Positions 1 through 9,411 are shown, numbered from the stretch's first letter. The stretch is 64,000 nt of DNA from Comamonas sp. (GCA_015478895.1 JADMKK010000020.1:62001-126000); one strand, 5' to 3'. A program made the numbers and translations. The notes: generated by a model from the letters alone, not told the origin.

Positions 1-686
1 TCTGCGGCGGCTTGGGCGTTGTCGTCGGCAAACAGGTTGTGCTGCTCGGGCACGCGCACTTCGGGGAAGAGAATCCAGCGGATGCGGTCAAGCTGGGGCA
101 GGGTGATGGCGCTATGACGGCCAAATTGGTGTGGAAACATGTTCCACAGCCGTTCCTGAAAGGCTTCAGGTTCGACGTTTTCAAACATTTCGTCTTGGCA
201 GATGGCCAGCCTTGAAGGGATCGCGCCATCCAGACCTGCTGCGTCGAACTGCGCGCGAGTAATGCGCGTTAAGACTACGCCATAGCCCCAAGGGAAGATG
301 GGCTTGCCTTTGTGAGGCCCGTCAATATGTTGCAGCTGTGGGTCTTGCCCCAAGGCGTTGATGACTTGGATAGCGCAGTGGCGGGCTTGGGTGAGCGGGT
401 TGTTCACCGTTTTGGGCTGGCCCGTTGAGGTATCGAGAATCTCGAAGCTATCTCGGCTGGCGTATCGGATGGTGTGGGGGTGCCAGTCCTTGGTCTCCAA
501 AATTAGCGCGCCGCGGTGCGGGTGCAGCACGACAAAGTCTGGGTGCGTGTGCTTGGGGCCAATGGGCACGTCGTACCAGAGCAGGTAGTCGTCCTCCAGC
601 TTTTGCTCTAAACGTTCGGATAAGCGCTTTTCACCCGTTGTCATTCGGTGCAGGCACGTCCCCCGTGCCGGTATTTGCGTTGCCAT
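1..686 (-). CDS. NERD domain-containing protein, probably the N-terminus of a NERD/UvrD-like helicase (C-terminus beyond window edge)
   Basis: Minus-strand reading MATQIPARGTCLHRMTTGEKRLSERLEQKLEDDYLLWYDVPIGPKHTHPDFVVLHPHRGALILETKDW, open to base 1; typical NERD nuclease-related motif (PDFVV..GALILETKDW). Not in the ORF track because it runs off the window. Confidence 0.8.
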   Translation of the reverse strand, partial: MATQIPARGTCLHRMTTGEKRLSERLEQKLEDDYLLWYDVPIGPKHTHPDFVVLHPHRGALILETKDWHPHTIRYASRDSFEILDTSTGQPKTVNNPLTQARHCAIQVINALGQDPQLQHIDGPHKGKPIFPWGYGVVLTRITRAQFDAAGLDGAIPSRLAICQDEMFENVEPEAFQERLWNMFPHQFGRHSAITLPQLDRIRWILFPEVRVPEQHNLFADDNAQAAA

Positions 687-828
687 GGCTGTCTCGCTGC
701 ATGCACCCCTGTTGGTCTGGGTGCTGGTTGTATCTATTCGTTGCAACGCTTATAGAAGCAAATGGCATGTGCCTCAACGCTGGCCTACCATCTGTCAGAT
801 TAGGACTACAGAAATTTTTTGGTGTTTT

Positions 829-873
829 TTGGGGTTAGCCCTTGATAGGTAAGGGCAAGTAGCTATATTTATT
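829..873. repeat. dispersed short palindromic repeat (family A)
   Basis: GGGGTTAGCCCTTGATAGGTAAGGGCAAGTAGCTAT; same core as the copies at 1750 and 7478. Confidence 0.6.
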
Positions 874-1024
874 GAATTTCTACCCATCGCAAACTCTGAC
901 AAGCGGCAGCTTTGGTACGCGTTTGTCGGGTGCTTAAGGGGCATACATTGACTTGTGCGCTGCTGTGTTGGCAGGCACCATGCGGTATGAGTGGCCCATG
1001 CTTGCAAATTTAGAAGGAAGAACC

Positions 1025-1681
1025 ATGTCTGCACCCTACAAACCCATGTCTTTGCCCATCGCCCAAGTGCTTGATCCGCGCCTGTCGCAGGTGCTGGAGT
1101 ACTGGCTGGGCGCAGAGCTGCCCTCCAACGAGAGCGCGCTGGCGCGCAAGGCGTTGTGGTTTACCAAATCCGAGGAGATGGATGAAGAGATTCGCCACCT
1201 CTTTGGCGGGCTGCTGCAAGAGGCTTTGTTGGGCAAATTGGATGCGGAGGCGATGGAGTCGCCGCTGGGTTTACTGGCGGTGTTGATCGTGCTCGATCAG
1301 TTCACGCGCAATGCCTACCGGGGCACGCCCAAGAGTTTTGCGGGTGACAAGCGGGCGCTGGAGTTGGCGCTCAAGGGCATTGATCGGGGCTGGGACGTGG
1401 AGGACACCATTCCTCCCGTCGCGCGCATTTTTCTGTACCTGCCGCTGGAGCATGCAGAAGATATGGAAATGCAGAACAACAGTGTGGTGGCGTTTGAGCA
1501 GCTGCACCAAGAGTCAGAGCCTGAGTTGCAGGATTTTTTTGCGGGCACGCTGGATTACGCGCACAAGCACCTGGATGTGATTGAGCAGTTTGGGCGCTTT
1601 CCCCACCGCAATGCCATTTTGGGACGCGAGAGCACGCCTGCAGAAAAAGCCTATTTGAGCCAGCCGGGCGCTGGTTTTTAG
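1025..1681 (+). CDS. DUF924 family protein
   Basis: ORF; MSAPYKPMSLPIAQVLDPRLSQVLEYWLG...LIVLDQFTRNAYRGTPKSFAGD...PLEHAEDMEMQ is typical of DUF924; AGGAAG upstream of ATG 1025. Confidence 0.85.
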   Translation: MSAPYKPMSLPIAQVLDPRLSQVLEYWLGAELPSNESALARKALWFTKSEEMDEEIRHLFGGLLQEALLGKLDAEAMESPLGLLAVLIVLDQFTRNAYRGTPKSFAGDKRALELALKGIDRGWDVEDTIPPVARIFLYLPLEHAEDMEMQNNSVVAFEQLHQESEPELQDFFAGTLDYAHKHLDVIEQFGRFPHRNAILGRESTPAEKAYLSQPGAGF

Positions 1682-1705
1682 CGCAGCGGTAGCCACGGCT
1701 TTCTC

Positions 1706-1747
1706 GTTAAAAAGCCGCTTGGGCAGGAACCCAGGCGGCTTTTTTAA
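1706..1747 (+). terminator. Rho-independent terminator after the DUF924 gene
   Basis: AAAAAGCCGCTTGGGcaggaaCCCAGGCGGCTTTTTT hairpin plus T-run. Confidence 0.75.
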
Positions 1748-1749
1748 TG

Positions 1750-1794
1750 TTTTAGGCCTCTAGCCCTTATGCAGCAAGGGCAAGTAGCTATCAA
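1750..1794. repeat. dispersed short palindromic repeat (family A)
   Basis: TTTTAGGCCTCTAGCCCTTATGCAGCAAGGGCAAGTAGCTATCAA. Confidence 0.75.
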
Positions 1795-1874
1795 TTGATG
1801 AATCATCCACCCTGCGCCGCGATGGCAAATGCCATTGCAGCGCAGAAAATCGATGGATTGGGTTGCTGAGCGAA

Positions 1875-3440
1875 TTATGGTTTGGCGGTGCTGAACATGT
1901 CCTTGAAGCTTTCGCGCAGCACGTTTTTTTGCACCTTGCCCATGGTGTTGCGGGGCAGTTCTTGCTCAATAAAGCAGCGCTTGGGCACCTTGAAGTTGGC
2001 AAGCTGGCCTTTGATGGCGTTCAGAATTTGCTCGCCATCGAGCGTTGCGCCGGGTTTGGGGATCACGACTGCAACGCCAACTTCCCCAAAATCTGGGTGA
2101 GGCACGCCGACCAAGGCGCTTTCGGCCACGCCGGGCATGTCGTTGATGTAGCTTTCAATTTCAGCGGGGTAGACGTTGTAGCCGCCGCTGATGATCAAGT
2201 CTTTGCTGCGCCCGACGATGGTGACGTAGTCGCTGGCATCGATCTTGCCGACATCCCCAGTTTTGAACCAGCCATCGGCGGTGAACTCTTCCTTGGTCTT
2301 TTCCGGCATGCGCCAGTAGCCTTTGAATACATTCGGGCCTTTGACCTGAATGTTGCCAATCTCACCGGCTGGCATGGGTTGGCCCTGGTCATCGACGACG
2401 CGCAGTTGCACCTCAGGCAAAGGAAAGCCCACGGTGCCGCCCCGGCGGGTGGTCTGGTTGCCATAGCGCGCATCGGCCGCGTAGGGGTTGGAGGTGAGCA
2501 TGATGGTTTCACTCATGCCATAGCGCTCCAAAATGGTGTGGCCGGTGCGCTCCTGCCATTCCTGGAAGGTCTCAATCAGCAGCGGGGCCGAGCCTGCAAT
2601 AAACAGGCGCATGTGCCTGGCTTGCTCGCGGGTGAGCATGGGTTCGGCCAGCATGCGCACATACAGCGTGGGCACGCCCATGAAGACCGTGGCGCGTGGC
2701 ATGGCGGCGATGACGGCCTTGGGGTCGAACTTGGCCATCCAGATCATTTTGCTGCCGTTAATCAGTGCGGCGTGGATGGCGACAAACAGCCCGTGTACGT
2801 GAAAAATTGGCAGTGCATGGATCAGCACATCACCACGCTGCCAGCCCCAGTAGTCTTTCAGCATCACTGCGTTGGATTGCAGATTGCCGTGCGTAAGCAT
2901 GGCCCCTTTGCTGCGGCCCGTGGTGCCGCTGGTGTAGAGAATGGCGGCCACGTCATCGGGCTGCTTGCTCACGGGCGTTTGCGTGGTGGCGCAGCCTGCA
3001 GCCTGCTCCAGCAGGGTGCCGCTCTGGTCATCTCCCAGCGTCAGCACATGCTGGGTGCCAGCTTGCTGGGCGATCGGTGCAATGCGTGCCAGATTGGCAG
3101 GGGTGCAGACAAAAACGGCAGGTTCTGCGTTCTGCACAAAGTATTCAATCTCGGCGTTCTGGTAGGCCGTGTTCAGCGGCAAAAAGATAAAGCCAGCGCG
3201 CAAGCTTGCCAGGTACAGCAGCATGGCTTCCACCGACTTTTCCACCTGTACGGCAATGCGGCTGCCTTCAGGCAGGTTCAGGCCTTGCAGCAAGTTGGCC
3301 ATCTGCGCGCTTCGTTCGTCCAGATCTTTCCAGCTGTAGTTCAGCGGCTGGCCACTGCTGGTAAAGGTTTCCACAGCGGTGTCTTGCAAGTCGCTGGGGA
3401 AAGCTTGGCGCAGGGCGTTAAAGAGGTTGTGGTGGGTCAT
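1875..3440 (-). CDS. matB: malonate--CoA ligase (MatB-like acyl-CoA synthetase)
   Basis: 521 aa; AMP-binding motif YTSGTTGRSKGAML; VQVEKSVEAMLLYLASLRAGFIFLPLNTAY...HALPIFHVHGLFVA...LPRNTMGKVQKNVLR closely resembles MatB proteins. Confidence 0.9.
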   Translation of the reverse strand: MTHHNLFNALRQAFPSDLQDTAVETFTSSGQPLNYSWKDLDERSAQMANLLQGLNLPEGSRIAVQVEKSVEAMLLYLASLRAGFIFLPLNTAYQNAEIEYFVQNAEPAVFVCTPANLARIAPIAQQAGTQHVLTLGDDQSGTLLEQAAGCATTQTPVSKQPDDVAAILYTSGTTGRSKGAMLTHGNLQSNAVMLKDYWGWQRGDVLIHALPIFHVHGLFVAIHAALINGSKMIWMAKFDPKAVIAAMPRATVFMGVPTLYVRMLAEPMLTREQARHMRLFIAGSAPLLIETFQEWQERTGHTILERYGMSETIMLTSNPYAADARYGNQTTRRGGTVGFPLPEVQLRVVDDQGQPMPAGEIGNIQVKGPNVFKGYWRMPEKTKEEFTADGWFKTGDVGKIDASDYVTIVGRSKDLIISGGYNVYPAEIESYINDMPGVAESALVGVPHPDFGEVGVAVVIPKPGATLDGEQILNAIKGQLANFKVPKRCFIEQELPRNTMGKVQKNVLRESFKDMFSTAKP

Positions 3441-3488
3441 GGCAGAAATCCAGGGTTCAAGCGAAACAGTCAGAGAAAGCGGTTGGTT

Positions 3489-4688
3489 TTAATCAGCTTG
3501 CACGGCAGGCAGCAAGCCCAGCTCCTGCAAGATGGCGCAGCGGTCTGCATCCAGCGCAGGCGGCTGGCGGCGCACGACGGCCTGGCCGGTGGTGTTTAGC
3601 AAGGGATTGCTGGCTACGCGCAGCGGTGTGCCAGCAGGCGTGGTGACCTCGGTCAGCATCTGGCGGGCCTGAACTTGGGGGTGTTCCACCATTTCGGCCA
3701 CGGTCTGGTACAGGCCGGTGGGCACGCCGCTTTGTTCCAGCAAAGCAATCCAGTGCGCGCGCGGGGCTTGCTGCAGGCGCTGCTCCAGCAAGGCTTTCAG
3801 GGCTGCCTGGTGCTCACAGCGTACGGCGTTGTTGAGAAAGCGGGGGTCCTGTGCCAGTGCGGGCAGCGCCAGGATTTCGCACAGGCGTACAAAGGCGTTG
3901 TCGTTGCCGACGGCAATCACAAAGCGGCCATCCTGCGCGGCAAACACATCAAACGGCGCCATGGACGGGTGGCGCGTGCCAATGGGACTGGGCACAGAGC
4001 CGGATGCCTCAAGCCGGGCGACGGCATTTTCCAGCAGGGCCACCTGGCAGTCCAGCATGGAAATATCCAGCCGTTCGCCCTGCTGGGTGTGCATGCGGCG
4101 CATGAGGGCCGATTGCACCCCGATCACGCTGTAGAGACCCGCGGCCAGATCACCAATCGAGACACCTACGCGGCACGGGGCATCAGCCCCGTGGCCGGTC
4201 ACACTCATCATGCCGCTCATGGCCTGCACGACCATGTCGTAAGCCGGCTGGCGGTGGTAGGGGCCCGTCTGGCCAAAGCCGGAGATGGAGGCCAGGATCA
4301 GCTGCGGATGGCGTGCATGCAGCATGTCCCAGTTGTAGCCCAGTTTTTCCAGTGTGCCGGGGCGAAAGTTCTCGACCAGAATGTCGGCGCGCTCAAGCAG
4401 GCGCTCAAAAATGACGCGATCTTCGGCGTTCTTGAGGTCGAGTGCGATCGACTCCTTATTGCGGTTCACCGACATGAAATAGGCGGAGACACCCTCTACA
4501 AACGGGCCGATGGCCCGCGCATCGTCGCCGCAGCCGGGCTGCTCCACCTTGATGACACGTGCCCCCAGATCGGCCAGCATCTGGGTGCAGGCAGGCCCGG
4601 CGAGCACCCGCGTCAAGTCCACCACGGTGATACCAGCCAGCGGCAGGGTCGCTGGGGTGGGCGCTGGCTGAGCGGCGTGCAATGTCAC
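3489..4688 (-). CDS. CaiB/BaiF family CoA transferase
   Basis: 399 aa; LAGITVVDLTRVLAGPACTQMLADLGARVIKVEQPGCGDDAR...NRNKESIALDLK, family III CoA transferase motifs. Confidence 0.92.
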   Translation of the reverse strand: MTLHAAQPAPTPATLPLAGITVVDLTRVLAGPACTQMLADLGARVIKVEQPGCGDDARAIGPFVEGVSAYFMSVNRNKESIALDLKNAEDRVIFERLLERADILVENFRPGTLEKLGYNWDMLHARHPQLILASISGFGQTGPYHRQPAYDMVVQAMSGMMSVTGHGADAPCRVGVSIGDLAAGLYSVIGVQSALMRRMHTQQGERLDISMLDCQVALLENAVARLEASGSVPSPIGTRHPSMAPFDVFAAQDGRFVIAVGNDNAFVRLCEILALPALAQDPRFLNNAVRCEHQAALKALLEQRLQQAPRAHWIALLEQSGVPTGLYQTVAEMVEHPQVQARQMLTEVTTPAGTPLRVASNPLLNTTGQAVVRRQPPALDADRCAILQELGLLPAVQAD

Positions 4689-5665
4689 TGGGCAGCTCCA
4701 TTTTTGGTGGCAGCCTGGGTAATGGCCAAGTATTTTTTGCCTTCATCGGCAGCCCATGCCTTGAACTGTGCGGGTGACTGCGAGGGGCTGGCAAGATTGC
4801 CCTGCTTTTCCAGACGGGCCTTCACTTCAGGATCATTGAGTACCTTGGTGCTGGCATCAAAAATCTTCTTGACCACGTCATCAGGCATGCCGGCGGGGCC
4901 ATACAGGTTGTAAGAGATGGTGAAGTTGAAGTCAGGCAAACCGGCTTCCTTCATGCTGGGCAGCTCAGGGAATAGCGGCGAGCGCTCAGCGGTGGTGACG
5001 CCCAGAAGGCGAATCTTGCCCGCTTGCGCGAGTGGCAGCACGGAAGGCGGGGTGCCAAAGGTCATGTCCACATCGCCAGCGGCCACGGCTTGAATGGACG
5101 GAGCACCGCCTTTGTAGGGTACGTGCAGCATTTCAATGCCGAATGCATTTTCAAACGAAGCGCCCGCCAAGTGGGTAATGACGCCTGCACCGGATGAGGA
5201 ATAGCTGAGCTTGGCGGGGTTCTTGCGCGCATGCTCCACCAGTGACTTCACATCTTTTTCCGGGAATTTTTCGCGGACACCAATCAGCATGGGCGAGTAA
5301 GCCCAGCGGGTGATCGGCGTGAAATGCTTGTCGGCGGTATAGCGCACGCTTTTGTAGAGCAACTGGTCAGAGCCGTTGAGGCTCACGGTAGCCAGCAGCA
5401 AGGTATGGCCATCCGGTGCGGCGCGGGCGGCCAAGTCAGAGGCGATGGTGGTGCCGGCGCCGGGCTTGTTTTCCACAATGATGGGCTGACCCAGCTCGTT
5501 GCCCAGCTTTTCGCTGATGACGCGTGCTACCGAATCAGCGCCGCCTCCAGGGGGAAAACCGACGAGCAAAGTAATGGGCTTGCTGGGGAAGCTCTGGGCC
5601 GCAGCCGCAGTGCAGATCAAGGTGCAGACTGCTGTGAGCAGGGTTTTGGTGGGCTTGGTGGTCAT
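4685..5665 (-). CDS. tripartite tricarboxylate transporter substrate-binding protein (Bug family)
   Basis: Signal peptide then FPSKPITLLVGFPPGGGADSVARVISEKLGNELGQPIIVENKPGAGTTIASDLAA; 4-bp overlap with the CoA transferase. Confidence 0.92.
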   Translation of the reverse strand: MTTKPTKTLLTAVCTLICTAAAAQSFPSKPITLLVGFPPGGGADSVARVISEKLGNELGQPIIVENKPGAGTTIASDLAARAAPDGHTLLLATVSLNGSDQLLYKSVRYTADKHFTPITRWAYSPMLIGVREKFPEKDVKSLVEHARKNPAKLSYSSSGAGVITHLAGASFENAFGIEMLHVPYKGGAPSIQAVAAGDVDMTFGTPPSVLPLAQAGKIRLLGVTTAERSPLFPELPSMKEAGLPDFNFTISYNLYGPAGMPDDVVKKIFDASTKVLNDPEVKARLEKQGNLASPSQSPAQFKAWAADEGKKYLAITQAATKNGAAQ

Positions 5666-5754
5666 GGTTGTCTCCTTGGATTTTCTAGGGGTGTCAAACG
5701 GCAAAATGCCTTCTTGTTTGCGCAGGCTCTGCGGCCCGCTGCAAACGACACGGT

Positions 5755-6504
5755 TTACCGGCCTGTGAAGACCGGAGTGCGTTTCTCTTTCCACGCCAGG
5801 CCGCCTTCGGCCAGATCTTGAGAATGCAGGGTGCGTTCCACCTCGCGTTGAATGGCTTGGGGGTCGTGCTGGTTGCGTGCAATCAGGTTGAGGTGTTTTT
5901 TCATGCCACGCACCGCCAGAGGCGCCATGGCGCGCAGCGTGTTGCTGAGTTGGTCGACGGTGTCTTGCAGTGCTTCAGGCTCACACAGGTGGGTAAGGAA
6001 GCCGCAGGCCTTCATGTCGGCAGCATGGAGTTGCTCGCAAGTGAGGAACAGGCGCTTGGCAGTGTCCAGCCCCAGGCGGGTGACGTAGCGCTCCAGCCCT
6101 TGGGCATAGAAATGCAGCCCCAGGCGCGCAGCGGGCATGAACATGTTGGTGTGCTGACTCCCGATGCGAAAGTCGCAGGCCAGCACCAGATCGGTGGCGC
6201 CGCCATACACACCGCCTTGCAGTGCTGCGATAGTGACGGCGTGGCATTGCTCGAACGCATCCACCATTTCGCCGAAACTACTGCCGCTGTGCTGGCTATT
6301 TTTGATGTCTGATATATCATAACCACTGCAAAAATGCTTGCCTTCACTTTGCAGAATCAAGACGCGAATGTTGGAGTTTTTGTTGATAGTCTCTATGTGC
6401 TTGATCAGTTCCGGCAGATCTTCAGCAGCCAGCTTGTTGGCCATGCTGGGCCGGGAAAGTGTGATGTAGGCCACATCCTGATCAATTTTTAATTGTGGTT
6501 TCAT
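5755..6504 (-). CDS. enoyl-CoA hydratase/isomerase family protein (crotonase fold)
   Basis: MKPQLKIDQDVAYITLSRPSMANKL...GKHFCSGYDISD...LQGGVYGGATDLVLACDFRIG; crotonase motifs. Confidence 0.88.
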   Translation of the reverse strand: MKPQLKIDQDVAYITLSRPSMANKLAAEDLPELIKHIETINKNSNIRVLILQSEGKHFCSGYDISDIKNSQHSGSSFGEMVDAFEQCHAVTIAALQGGVYGGATDLVLACDFRIGSQHTNMFMPAARLGLHFYAQGLERYVTRLGLDTAKRLFLTCEQLHAADMKACGFLTHLCEPEALQDTVDQLSNTLRAMAPLAVRGMKKHLNLIARNQHDPQAIQREVERTLHSQDLAEGGLAWKEKRTPVFTGR

Positions 6505-6540
6505 TTTTTCAAAGCCATTAGATATATCAATAATTAAAGT

Positions 6541-7278
6541 ATGAACAGACAAACGGCACCAATAGAGCAAACCCTTGATGGCGTCAGCCTGCAAGACCGC
6601 ATCCGCATTGCGCTGGAAGAGGACATCAACCAGGGCCGTTTGCGCCCCGGGGATGCTTTGAAAGAGCAGCTTTTGTGCGAGCGTTTCCACGCCTCGCGAA
6701 CGCCGATTCGTGAGGCTATTTTGCTGCTCAGTGCCCGCGGACTTATCGACATCATTCCACGTTCAGGCATTTATATTAAAAGGCTTGGTGCTCGTAAAAT
6801 AATAGCAATTATGGAAGGCTTGGCAGAACTGGAGGCAGTGCTGGCCCGGCTGGCAGCGCAGCGGGTGAGTGAGGTGCAGAAGCAGCAACTGCTGGCCTCT
6901 CTGGCACAGACCCAGGTGCATGCGCAAGCAGCCAACTCTGCTGCCTATGCACAAGCGAATGCTGCGTTGCATGAGCTGATATATCAGAGTAGCGCCAATG
7001 AGTTCATTGCTGAGCAAACACAGCATGCACGCCTGCGGATTGCGCCTTATCGCACCCACATGTTTGCCAAGCCTGAGCGCTTACTGCAATCGCAGGAGGA
7101 GCACCAGCGCATTGTGCAGGCCATCGTTCAGGGCGACGGTGAGGCTGCCGCACAGGCAATGCGCACGCACATTTCGGCTGGTGGGCAAGCTTTTGTGGAA
7201 GCCGCGCTGCGTGCGCCGAGCTTTGAGAGCGTGCCTAAGAAGTCGAAGCGGGGGACGGGCAGAGAACGCCTCGCGTAG
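6541..7278 (+). CDS. GntR family (FCD-type) transcriptional regulator
   Basis: IRIALEEDINQGRLRPGDALKEQLLCERFHASRTPIREAILLLSARGLIDIIPRSGIYI winged HTH; divergent from the malonate/CoA gene set. Confidence 0.9.
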   Translation: MNRQTAPIEQTLDGVSLQDRIRIALEEDINQGRLRPGDALKEQLLCERFHASRTPIREAILLLSARGLIDIIPRSGIYIKRLGARKIIAIMEGLAELEAVLARLAAQRVSEVQKQQLLASLAQTQVHAQAANSAAYAQANAALHELIYQSSANEFIAEQTQHARLRIAPYRTHMFAKPERLLQSQEEHQRIVQAIVQGDGEAAAQAMRTHISAGGQAFVEAALRAPSFESVPKKSKRGTGRERLA

Positions 7279-7310
7279 AAGAAAAAGTAGACACAAAAGC
7301 AGGCGCAAAA

Positions 7311-7340
7311 AAGCCGCCTGTGCTGAAGTGCACAGGCGGT
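7311..7340 (-). terminator. hairpin/terminator-like inverted repeat
   Basis: AAAAAAGCCGCCTGTGCtgaagtGCACAGGCGG; A-run on the left makes it a minus-strand terminator candidate. Confidence 0.5.
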
Positions 7341-7477
7341 CGTGTCGAGAAGCCGATAGCTCTTTATTTCAATGAATACGCCAGACCTTGCACCTTGATG
7401 TAGCAGGAGGCTTTTGCACGCTCACTGCCTCAGCGTCCAAGGTAATGCGTGGGTCATTGGATGAGCGATTAATAGCG

Positions 7478-7523
7478 TTTTAGGCCTCTAGCCCTTATGC
7501 AGAAAGGGCATGCAGCTATCAAA
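7478..7523. repeat. dispersed short palindromic repeat (family A)
   Basis: TTTTAGGCCTCTAGCCCTTATGCAGAAAGGGCATGCAGCTATCAAA; nearly identical to 1750..1794. Confidence 0.75.
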
Positions 7524-7573
7524 CTAGATAAATGGTTGCAGAGCGGCTAGCCCTTCACCCTTGCTAGTCCTTG

Positions 7574-7840
7574 TTAGTCTTTGGTCGGGCGACGGCCGGT
7601 GAGCGACCAGCCTGCGTGCAGGTTTTTCTTGTCGTTCTCATATTCCCAATTGGTGCCGCAGCGCTCGCAGACGTAGCGTGTGATTGTCACCATGCCCGTA
7701 GAGCGCTCGCGTTTGTAGTTGGTGCCTTGAGCCAATTCAGCGTGGCCGGGAGTTTTGCGCCAGTTGCGCTGGATGCCGGCGCAGGCTTCGCACAGCTCCA
7801 TCTTTTTGAGTTCGGTCTGACGGTCTTGGTCTTGGGCCAT
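7574..7840 (-). CDS. small zinc-ribbon-like hypothetical protein (88 aa)
   Basis: MAQDQDRQTELKKMELCEACAGIQRNWRKTPGHAELAQGTNYKRERSTGMVTITRYVCERCGTNWEYEND; paired CxxC motifs. Confidence 0.7.
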   Translation of the reverse strand: MAQDQDRQTELKKMELCEACAGIQRNWRKTPGHAELAQGTNYKRERSTGMVTITRYVCERCGTNWEYENDKKNLHAGWSLTGRRPTKD

Positions 7841-7972
7841 GTGAATGTTCTTTCTGCGTGAATCTTGCTTAACTGTGAATTTTGCCGTTGCTGGCTCCAT
7901 GAGCGTGTTGCGCGGTCTTTCACAGCAGGCAGCGGGCCCTTAGTTACCCCCAAGGTACAGCGCTGCATCCGC

Positions 7973-9040
7973 CTAACGTGTTGCAGCTTGCGAAGAACGG
8001 CGCACGATCAGCTGGCCGGGCAGCTGGATGTGGCGGGCAGGCTGCGTGTCACCCGCCATGCGTTCCACCAGGCACTGTACGGCCAGTTGTCCCAGCTGGT
8101 CGGTGGGCTGGGCGATGGTGGTCAGGCCCGGGCCAATCAGCGTGGCCCATTCGGTTTCGTCAATGCCGACAAAGCCCAGATCTTGGCCCAGTTGCCAGCC
8201 ATAACTTTGCACCACACCCATGGTGTAGAGCGTGGCAATGGCGTTGCTGCTGAGAATGGCTGCAGGCTGCTGCTTGGCCTGCGCCGCTTGCAGCCAGGCA
8301 AGTACGTTGGGGTCTGTAGTAAGGCCTGGGTCTGAGATTTCCAGGTGCTGGCCTTGGCAGTTATCCGCTCCAGCGGGCTGTTCAGCGAGCCAGTCATAAA
8401 AGGACTTTTTGCGTGCTGAGCGAGAGCTTACGCCGAGTGTTTGCTCCGTAATCAGGAGAAAGTTGCGCCACCCTTGCTGGCGCAGGTGATCCAGCGCGGT
8501 GTAGACGGCGGCGGTGTTGTCCACGCTGATGAAATCGACATCCATACCGGTTTGCTGGCGGTCTACCAGGACGATGGGTTTGCCGCTGGCCTGCGCTTCT
8601 TCGTAAATTTGCGCGCTGGTATGGACGCGGTTGAGGATCAGGCCATCCAGTTGCGCTGTCTCAAGCGCATGCATCACCCCACGCTCACGGGCAGCTTCAT
8701 TGCCGAGGTTGAACAATACGATCAGGTAACCGGATGCTTGGCAGGCTTGCTCCGCCCCGCGTAAAACGGCAATCGAGAAGGGGTTGGTGATGTCGGCAAC
8801 GGCCAGCCCAATCAGCCGGGTGCGCCCGTGCTTGAGCGACTGCGCCATCGGGCTGGGTTTGTAGCCCATGAGGCGAATCACTTCAGCCACGCGCGCCGCC
8901 GTCTCCGCCGCTAGCTGGGTGCCGCCACCATTCATATAACGAGAAACGGTGGCTTTGGACACGCCTGCGGCCTTGGCGACATCGTTGATGGTGATGCGAT
9001 GGTGTGCCGCAGCACGGGGCGTAGAGCGTGGAAGCGTCAT
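7973..9040 (-). CDS. ptxS: LacI family transcriptional regulator, PtxS-like
   Basis: ITINDVAKAAGVSKATVSRYMNGGGTQLAAETAARVAEVIRLMGYKPSPMAQSLKHGRTRLIGLAVADITNPFSIAVL; divergent from a kgu-type cluster with a PtxS-type operator between them. Confidence 0.8.
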   Translation of the reverse strand: MTLPRSTPRAAAHHRITINDVAKAAGVSKATVSRYMNGGGTQLAAETAARVAEVIRLMGYKPSPMAQSLKHGRTRLIGLAVADITNPFSIAVLRGAEQACQASGYLIVLFNLGNEAARERGVMHALETAQLDGLILNRVHTSAQIYEEAQASGKPIVLVDRQQTGMDVDFISVDNTAAVYTALDHLRQQGWRNFLLITEQTLGVSSRSARKKSFYDWLAEQPAGADNCQGQHLEISDPGLTTDPNVLAWLQAAQAKQQPAAILSSNAIATLYTMGVVQSYGWQLGQDLGFVGIDETEWATLIGPGLTTIAQPTDQLGQLAVQCLVERMAGDTQPARHIQLPGQLIVRRSSQAATR

Positions 9041-9411
9041 AGTGGTTCAGGACAACAAGTGCGCGGGCTGACGTGTTCGAGCGACGCAAAGGCGTAAATG
9101 TAGCTGCATCTGCAGGGTTCTTGTCATTTGAATACAGATGGCGACAGGAAGTGCTATCGACGCAAGATGAAATCGGTTACATGCTAGTTACCAAGAAAAA
9201 TGCCATAAAGCAAAAATCAATTTCTTAATATGAAATTTGCGCAGTGCGGTATAGATTTCTGAAGCTATTTTTCAGCTGCAATAAACGCTAAAAGTAACAA
9301 GCGGTGAAGCTTATTATCTTCTTATCTTGTTGAATTCGTTATGTTTTTTTCATTTTTGTGAAAGCAAGTAGTTGCCGCAATGATGAACACAAACTTGCTC
9401 GCCTAGAATTT

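Noticed and set aside
1863-3599. 578-aa plus-strand ORF opposite matB
   Set aside because: Antisense shadow of a clearly coding minus-strand gene (MatB); Gly/His/Ala/Gln-rich composition with no family motifs.
3675-4913. 412-aa plus-strand ORF opposite the CoA transferase
   Set aside because: Antisense shadow ORF of high-GC coding sequence.
7370-7470. Minus-strand fragments ending ASCYIKVQGLAYSLK* and preceded by SNDPRITLDAEAVSVQK in another frame
   Set aside because: Possible gene remnant but too short and broken to support as a pseudogene without homologues.
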